From: an uncultured Allobosea sp.
Lineage (GTDB): Bacteria > Pseudomonadota > Alphaproteobacteria > Rhizobiales > Beijerinckiaceae
Length of the DNA stretch: 64,000 nucleotides
Direction of reading: 5' to 3'
Assembly (NCBI RefSeq): GCF_945957345.1
Contig: NZ_CAMFKW010000003.1
Span: 1-64,000 of the forward strand
Position 1 is the first letter of the stretch. Every line of letters begins with the position of its first letter. Below are positions 60,005 through 64,000 of the stretch, piece by piece. Below the pieces are notes generated by a model. The model saw only the letters and a list, made by a program, of their open reading frames with translations. It ran no database searches and was not told where the DNA came from. The translations under genes and the position numbers were made by a program.

Positions 60005-61180
60005 ATGAACCACCCGACACGTCGCACCGTCATGGCCGGAGCGGCCGGCCTCGCCGCGCTGAAGGCCGGCGGAGCGCTGGCCCAGAGCGCGCCCGTCGCG
60101 CTCAACATCATCGATGTCGCCGGCAATTTGCAGCTGACCCAGATCGCAATCGAGAAATTCGCCAAGGACAATCCGAAGCTGATATCGCGCCTGAATTTCT
60201 CGCGCGCGCCCTCGCCGGAGCTGCCGGCCAAGCTCAAGGCCCAGCAGGCTGCCAATCGCGTCGATATCGACCTCGTGCTGACCGGCCCCGGCGCCATGTC
60301 GGACGGCATCCAGCAGGGGCTCTGGGTCGATGTCTGGAAATCCCATGCCAAGGACCTGCCGAAGCCGGAGGAGGTCTATCACGAGCAGGCGCTGATGATG
60401 CAGCGCAATTTCGGCCAGAACGAAGGCGTCGCGGTGGTCTATTCGCCGTCCGGCCCGCTCTTCGAATATGCGCCCGAGCGGCTCAAGACCGTGCCGAAGA
60501 CCGCCGCGGAGCTGCTCGCCTATGTCAAGCAGAACCCGAAGCGCTTCACCTATGCGCGGCCCGTCAATTCCGGCCCCGGCTGGACCTGGCTGCAGGGCCT
60601 GCCCTACATCCTCGGCGATGCCGACCCGACCGACCCGATGAAGGGCTGGGACAAGACCTGGGCCTATCTCAAGGAGCTCGGCACCGGCGTCGACTATTAT
60701 CCGGGCGGCACCGCTGCGACGATGAAGGAACTCGGCGAGGGCACCCGCGACGTCATCGTCTCGACGCTGGGCTGGGACATCAATCCGCGCGTCCTCGGCA
60801 TCGTGCCGAAGGAGGCGAAAGTCTTCGTCCTCGCCAACACGCACTGGATTCCGGACACCCAGTTCATGTGCATCCCGAAGGGCGTCCCGGCCGACAAGCT
60901 GCCGGCGTTGGTCGCGCTCATGGCCTATATGCTGAAGCCCGAGGCCCAGGCCGTGACCTACGACAAGGGCTATTTCTATCCGGGACCGGCGATCAAGGGC
61001 GTCACGCTCGCCATGGCGCCGCAGGAGAGCCGCGACGTCCTCGCCGAATATGGCCGGCCCGAATATGATGGGCTGATTACCAGCCTGCCGACCCGCCCGC
61101 CGCTGACGCCCGAGCGTCTCGTCGCCGCCTTCCGGCGCTGGGATCAGGAGATCGGCGTCGGCCACGGCGCGCCGCAATAG
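60005..61180 (+). CDS. Tat-exported ABC solute-binding protein (nag cluster, copy B)
   Basis: 391 aa. Signal HPTRRTVMAGAAGLAALKAGGALA|Q with the twin Arg. Body parallels copy A: PVALNIIDVAGNLQLTQIAIEKFAKDNPKLISRLNFSRAPSPELPAKLKAQQAANRVDIDLVLTGPGAMSDGI, RPVNSGPGWTWLQGLPYILGDADPTDPMKGWDKTWAYLKELGTGVDYYPGGTAATMKELGEGTRDVIVSTLGWDINPRVLGIVPKEAK. The two copies clearly arose by duplication and flank the nagBA/ROK core in opposite orientation. GGGAGA precedes the ATG. It is followed after 2 bases by a dehydrogenase gene, so it heads the rightward operon. Confidence 0.88.
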   Translation: MNHPTRRTVMAGAAGLAALKAGGALAQSAPVALNIIDVAGNLQLTQIAIEKFAKDNPKLISRLNFSRAPSPELPAKLKAQQAANRVDIDLVLTGPGAMSDGIQQGLWVDVWKSHAKDLPKPEEVYHEQALMMQRNFGQNEGVAVVYSPSGPLFEYAPERLKTVPKTAAELLAYVKQNPKRFTYARPVNSGPGWTWLQGLPYILGDADPTDPMKGWDKTWAYLKELGTGVDYYPGGTAATMKELGEGTRDVIVSTLGWDINPRVLGIVPKEAKVFVLANTHWIPDTQFMCIPKGVPADKLPALVALMAYMLKPEAQAVTYDKGYFYPGPAIKGVTLAMAPQESRDVLAEYGRPEYDGLITSLPTRPPLTPERLVAAFRRWDQEIGVGHGAPQ

Positions 61181-61182
61181 CC

Positions 61183-62199
61183 ATGCGCTTCGCCGCCATC
61201 GGCCTCGACCACCGCCATATCTACCATATGGTCGGTGGTCTCCTCGAAGCCGGCGCAACCTGCGTCGGCTTCGATCCCGCGACCAGCGACGAGCGCGTCC
61301 TCATCGGCTTCCGCGAGCGCTTTCCCAATCTGCCGGAAAGCACGGCCGACCGGCTGATCGACGATCCCGCGATCGACCTGATCGTCTGCGCGGCGATTCC
61401 CGCAGAGCGCGCCGCCATCGCCATCCGCGCCATGCGGGCCGGCAAGGACGTCATGGTCGACAAGCCTGGCGTCACCGACTTCGACCAGCTCGCCGCCGTC
61501 GAGCAGGCGGCCGCCGAAACCGGCCGCATCTTCTCGATCTGTTTTTCCGAGCGCTTCATCGTCCCGGCGACGCTTGTCGCCGGCAAGCTGATTGCGGACG
61601 GCGCGATCGGCCGCGTCGTGCAGACGCTCGGCATGGGTCCGCATCGCTTCAACCGGGCGATCCGGCCGGACTGGTTCTTCGACAAGCGTCATTATGGCGG
61701 CATCCTCACTGACATCGCCTCGCACCAGATCGACCAGTTCCTGCATTTCACCGGCTCCGACGATGCGGAGATCGTCGCCTCGGGTGTCGGCCATTTCGGC
61801 GGACCGGACTTCCCCGATTTCGAGGATTTCGGCGAGATTCTGCTGCGCAGCGACAGGGCCGGCGGCTATATCCGCGTCGACTGGTTCACAGCCGACGGCC
61901 TGCCGACCTGGGGCGACGGGCGCCTCACCATCCTGGGCACCGAAGGTACGATCGAATTGCGCAAATATGTCGACATCGCCGGCCGCCCCGGCACCGACCA
62001 CGTCTTCCTCGTCGACAAGGCCGGCACCCGCCATATCGACGCCGCCAGCGAGCCGCTGACCTATTTCCGCAACCTCGCCGCCGATATCGCCAACCGCAGC
62101 GAAACCGCGATGAGCCAGCATCACGCCTTCACCGTCTGCCGGCTCGCGCTGGAGGCGCAGGCCAAGGCTGCGTGGCTGCCGGCGAAGCCCAGCGCTTGA
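61183..62199 (+). CDS. Gfo/Idh/MocA oxidoreductase (first of pair)
   Basis: 338 aa NAD(P)-dependent sugar dehydrogenase type. The dinucleotide site is atypical: RFAAIGLDHRHIYHMVGGLLEAGA in place of a plain GxGxxG, a form shared by a subgroup of the family. The catalytic-lysine block is KDVMVDKPGVTDF (the EKP motif is DKP here). LTDIASHQIDQFLHF has the aspartate/His that often acts in catalysis. Members oxidise sugars, inositols or glycosides. It starts 2 bases after the binding-protein gene and is followed 13 bases later by a second family member. Confidence 0.9.
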   Translation: MRFAAIGLDHRHIYHMVGGLLEAGATCVGFDPATSDERVLIGFRERFPNLPESTADRLIDDPAIDLIVCAAIPAERAAIAIRAMRAGKDVMVDKPGVTDFDQLAAVEQAAAETGRIFSICFSERFIVPATLVAGKLIADGAIGRVVQTLGMGPHRFNRAIRPDWFFDKRHYGGILTDIASHQIDQFLHFTGSDDAEIVASGVGHFGGPDFPDFEDFGEILLRSDRAGGYIRVDWFTADGLPTWGDGRLTILGTEGTIELRKYVDIAGRPGTDHVFLVDKAGTRHIDAASEPLTYFRNLAADIANRSETAMSQHHAFTVCRLALEAQAKAAWLPAKPSA

Positions 62200-62212
62200 G
62201 AAAGAACCCGCC

Positions 62213-63223
62213 ATGACACGCAAGCTCGGCATCGCCGTGATCGGGCTCGGCCCCGCCTCCTTGCCCCATTCGAAAGGCCTGCTCGACCTCGCCGATCGCG
62301 CCGAGACGCGCTGGGCGGTCAGCCGCACGCCCGAGCGCGCCAAGGCCTATGCCGCGCAATTCCCCTTCCCGACCACGACCGATCTCGATGCCGTGCTGGC
62401 CGACCCGGCGGTCGATGCCTGCATCGTGCTGACACCCCCGTCTAGCCATCTCGACGTTTCCGCACTCTGCCTTGAAGCCGGCAAACATGTTCTCGTCGAG
62501 AAGCCGCTGGAGCTGACCAGCGAACGAGGCCAGCGCCTCGTCGATACCGCTCGCCGCACGGCTAAGACCTTCGGGGTGACCCTGCAGCATCGCTTCCGCC
62601 CGGCGAGCCTGCGCCTGAAGGCGGCCCTCGATTCCGGCGAGCTCGGCACGATCGAAGCCGCCTTCCTCTCCGTGCCCTGGTGGCGCCCGCAGAGCTATTA
62701 CGACGAGCCCGGCCGCGGCACGCTCGCCCGCGACGGCGGCGGCGTGCTGCTCACGCAGGCGATCCATTCGCTCGACCTTTTCCGCTCGCTGGTTGGAGTT
62801 TCCAAGGTTGTGGCGGCGCAGGCCCGCACCACCGCCCTCCACCGCATGGAGACCGAGGATTACGTTTCCGCCCTGCTGGAGACCGGCAACGGCGCCCCTG
62901 CCACGCTGGTGACGACCACGGCCGCCTATCCCGGCTATCCCGAGCGCATCGAGATCACCGGCACCAAGGGCTTTGCGGCCCTGATCGGCGGGCGGCTGCG
63001 CCTCGCCTATCTCGACGGACGCGAGGAGATCGTCGAGGCCGAGGGCTCGACCGGCAGCGGCGCTAACATCATGGATTTCCCGCATGACGCCCACCGCGCC
63101 GTCATCGCCGATTTCCTCGATGCGATCGAGCAGGATCGCGACCCCGTCGCCACCGGCGAGGAAGCGCTGGCCTCGCAAAGGCTGGTCGACGATATCCTGA
63201 AGGCAGCCAAGCGAGTCGCCTGA
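62213..63223 (+). CDS. Gfo/Idh/MocA oxidoreductase (second of pair)
   Basis: 336 aa. Normal Rossmann start GIAVIGLGPASLPHSKGLLDL, then LTPPSSHLDVSALCLEAGKHVLVEKPLELT with the EKP lysine and RDGGGVLLTQAIHSLDLFRSLVG for the catalytic His/Asp region. Different from the first copy in the nucleotide site and so probably in substrate. Pairs of these enzymes next to a sugar transporter often do successive oxidation/reduction of a glycoside or rare sugar; that role is inferred. Ribosome site AGAAAG. It ends 118 bases before the kinase gene. Confidence 0.92.
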   Translation: MTRKLGIAVIGLGPASLPHSKGLLDLADRAETRWAVSRTPERAKAYAAQFPFPTTTDLDAVLADPAVDACIVLTPPSSHLDVSALCLEAGKHVLVEKPLELTSERGQRLVDTARRTAKTFGVTLQHRFRPASLRLKAALDSGELGTIEAAFLSVPWWRPQSYYDEPGRGTLARDGGGVLLTQAIHSLDLFRSLVGVSKVVAAQARTTALHRMETEDYVSALLETGNGAPATLVTTTAAYPGYPERIEITGTKGFAALIGGRLRLAYLDGREEIVEAEGSTGSGANIMDFPHDAHRAVIADFLDAIEQDRDPVATGEEALASQRLVDDILKAAKRVA

Positions 63224-63341
63224 ACGCATCATCCTTGACTCGCGAGCGGTTTATGGCGCTCCAAGACTTGATGCCCGAAGGTTCCCTCGTGAAGCTTGCT
63301 CTCTCGCCCTGTCGCCGCTTTGTCTTGATCAGAGCCGGACG

Positions 63342-64000
63342 ATGAACGTCGTCCTCGCCTGCGATCTCGGCGGCAGCAGCTTCCGCGCCGCGCTGATCGA
63401 CGATCATGGCGTGACGCAGGCCGAGCACGCCGTTCCCGGTCCCGCCCTGAACGACCATCTCGATCGCTCGGAAGTTGCCGCACAAGCCTGGTGGGCACAG
63501 CTGCTTGAAGCGGCCGGCAAGCTCGCCGAGCAGGAACCGGAGCTCTTCGCCCGTGTCCAGGGCATCGCGATCTGCGGCGTGACCCGGACGCAGGTTTTCC
63601 TCGACGGCGACGGGCAGGAGCTGCGCCCTGCCATGACCTGGAAGGATGCGCGCTCGGACAGCATGGCTGCTCGGCTGCGGGCAGCACTTCCCGATCACCC
63701 CGAGGCCAGCCGCATCAACGCCTTCCACCCGCTCGCGCGCCTTGCATGGCTCGCCGAGAACGAGCCGCAACACGCCCGTGCGCTCGCTTCCGTGCTGGAG
63801 CCGAAGGATTACCTGAACTTCCGCCTGACTGGCCGGCAGACGAGCGATCCCGTTTCGCTTGCACGATTGATCGCTTGCGCCGAAAGCGTCGATGGCCGCT
63901 CGGGATTTGATGCTAGCGGCCTCCCGTCGAGCGTGATCCCAACGATCCTCGAACCCACCGAGATCGTCGCATCCGTCGGCGCCAACTTGCCCGCTCCCTT
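63342..64000 (+). CDS. FGGY-family carbohydrate kinase (N-terminal part)
   Basis: The gene is open from ATG 63342 to the right edge, ~219 codons of about 450-500. The ATP-binding start reads NVVLACDLGGSSFRAALIDDHG. The FGGY_N region continues with VQGIAICGVTRTQVFLDGDGQELRPAMTWKDARS and NAFHPLARLAWLAENEPQHARALASVLEPKDYLNFRLTGRQTSD, the usual phosphorylation-fold blocks of xylulokinase, glycerol kinase and relatives. It phosphorylates a polyol or ketose; the sugar is unknown, and a product of the two upstream dehydrogenases is a fair guess. An ATG with AGAGC and weak ribosome site was used. Confidence 0.85.
   Translation, partial: MNVVLACDLGGSSFRAALIDDHGVTQAEHAVPGPALNDHLDRSEVAAQAWWAQLLEAAGKLAEQEPELFARVQGIAICGVTRTQVFLDGDGQELRPAMTWKDARSDSMAARLRAALPDHPEASRINAFHPLARLAWLAENEPQHARALASVLEPKDYLNFRLTGRQTSDPVSLARLIACAESVDGRSGFDASGLPSSVIPTILEPTEIVASVGANLPAP

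Overview
The window is high-GC, densely coding DNA with gene families typical of a free-living alphaproteobacterium of the order Hyphomicrobiales. A Bosea-like organism is the best guess, from these families: an IalB-family protein, a DUF930 protein, a TorF-type porin, a Fur/Mur regulator without CxxC, OpgG/D, a speF-like ornithine decarboxylase leader, and the GAAGTGG..ACCGGTT..AGAAAATGCG intergenic repeat I associate with this group. The genus is inferred from memory and is not proven. I saw no rRNA, tRNA, CRISPR, integrase or transposase.

Layout. (1) 1-32.4 kb is a mosaic of housekeeping and envelope genes: the start of ornithine decarboxylase with a leader of about 440 nt, a glyoxalase-fold protein, periplasmic glucan biosynthesis (opgD/G), a Fur-family regulator with a 27-bp palindrome, serA, an SPFH/NfeD pair, an IalB-like protein, secA, a parvulin-type PPIase, argJ with an EamA transporter, lipoprotein and mutT, a DUF930 protein, a YcaQ-type glycosylase, a trimeric autotransporter, an MscS-type channel with a CAP protein, a ROK protein that appears circularly permuted, a gloB-cupin-GNAT operon, accA, an L,D-transpeptidase and a porin.

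(2) 32.5-55.4 kb is a nitrogen/peptide scavenging island under three local regulators (one IclR, two GntR). It holds an AroM-like protein, an OPT-family transporter, a 1282-aa fused hydantoinase/5-oxoprolinase, an ornithine cyclodeaminase homologue, a DmpA-type P1 aminopeptidase, an M29 aminopeptidase, a C45 (penicillin acyltransferase-type) autoprocessing hydrolase, an alpha/beta hydrolase, and one Dpp/Opp-type ABC transporter. That transporter has one permease pair and one fused double ATPase, but three paralogous binding proteins. Together these look like uptake and hydrolysis of unusual peptides or amides (pyroglutamyl, D- or beta-amino-acid, N-acylated). The substrate is not known.

(3) 55.5-64 kb is an amino-sugar/carbohydrate region: nagB, nagA and a Tat-exported binding protein read leftward. 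A ROK repressor, a second paralogous binding protein, two Gfo/Idh/MocA dehydrogenases and the start of an FGGY kinase read rightward. No permease for these binding proteins lies in the window.

The strongest novelty candidates are the circularly permuted ROK-fold protein at 23965-25059, the peptide/amide island with triplicated binding proteins, and a small Cys-rich protein next to paired GTTGCA palindromes at 13.4-13.7 kb. All calls come from reading the sequence and recalled family knowledge; no search was run.
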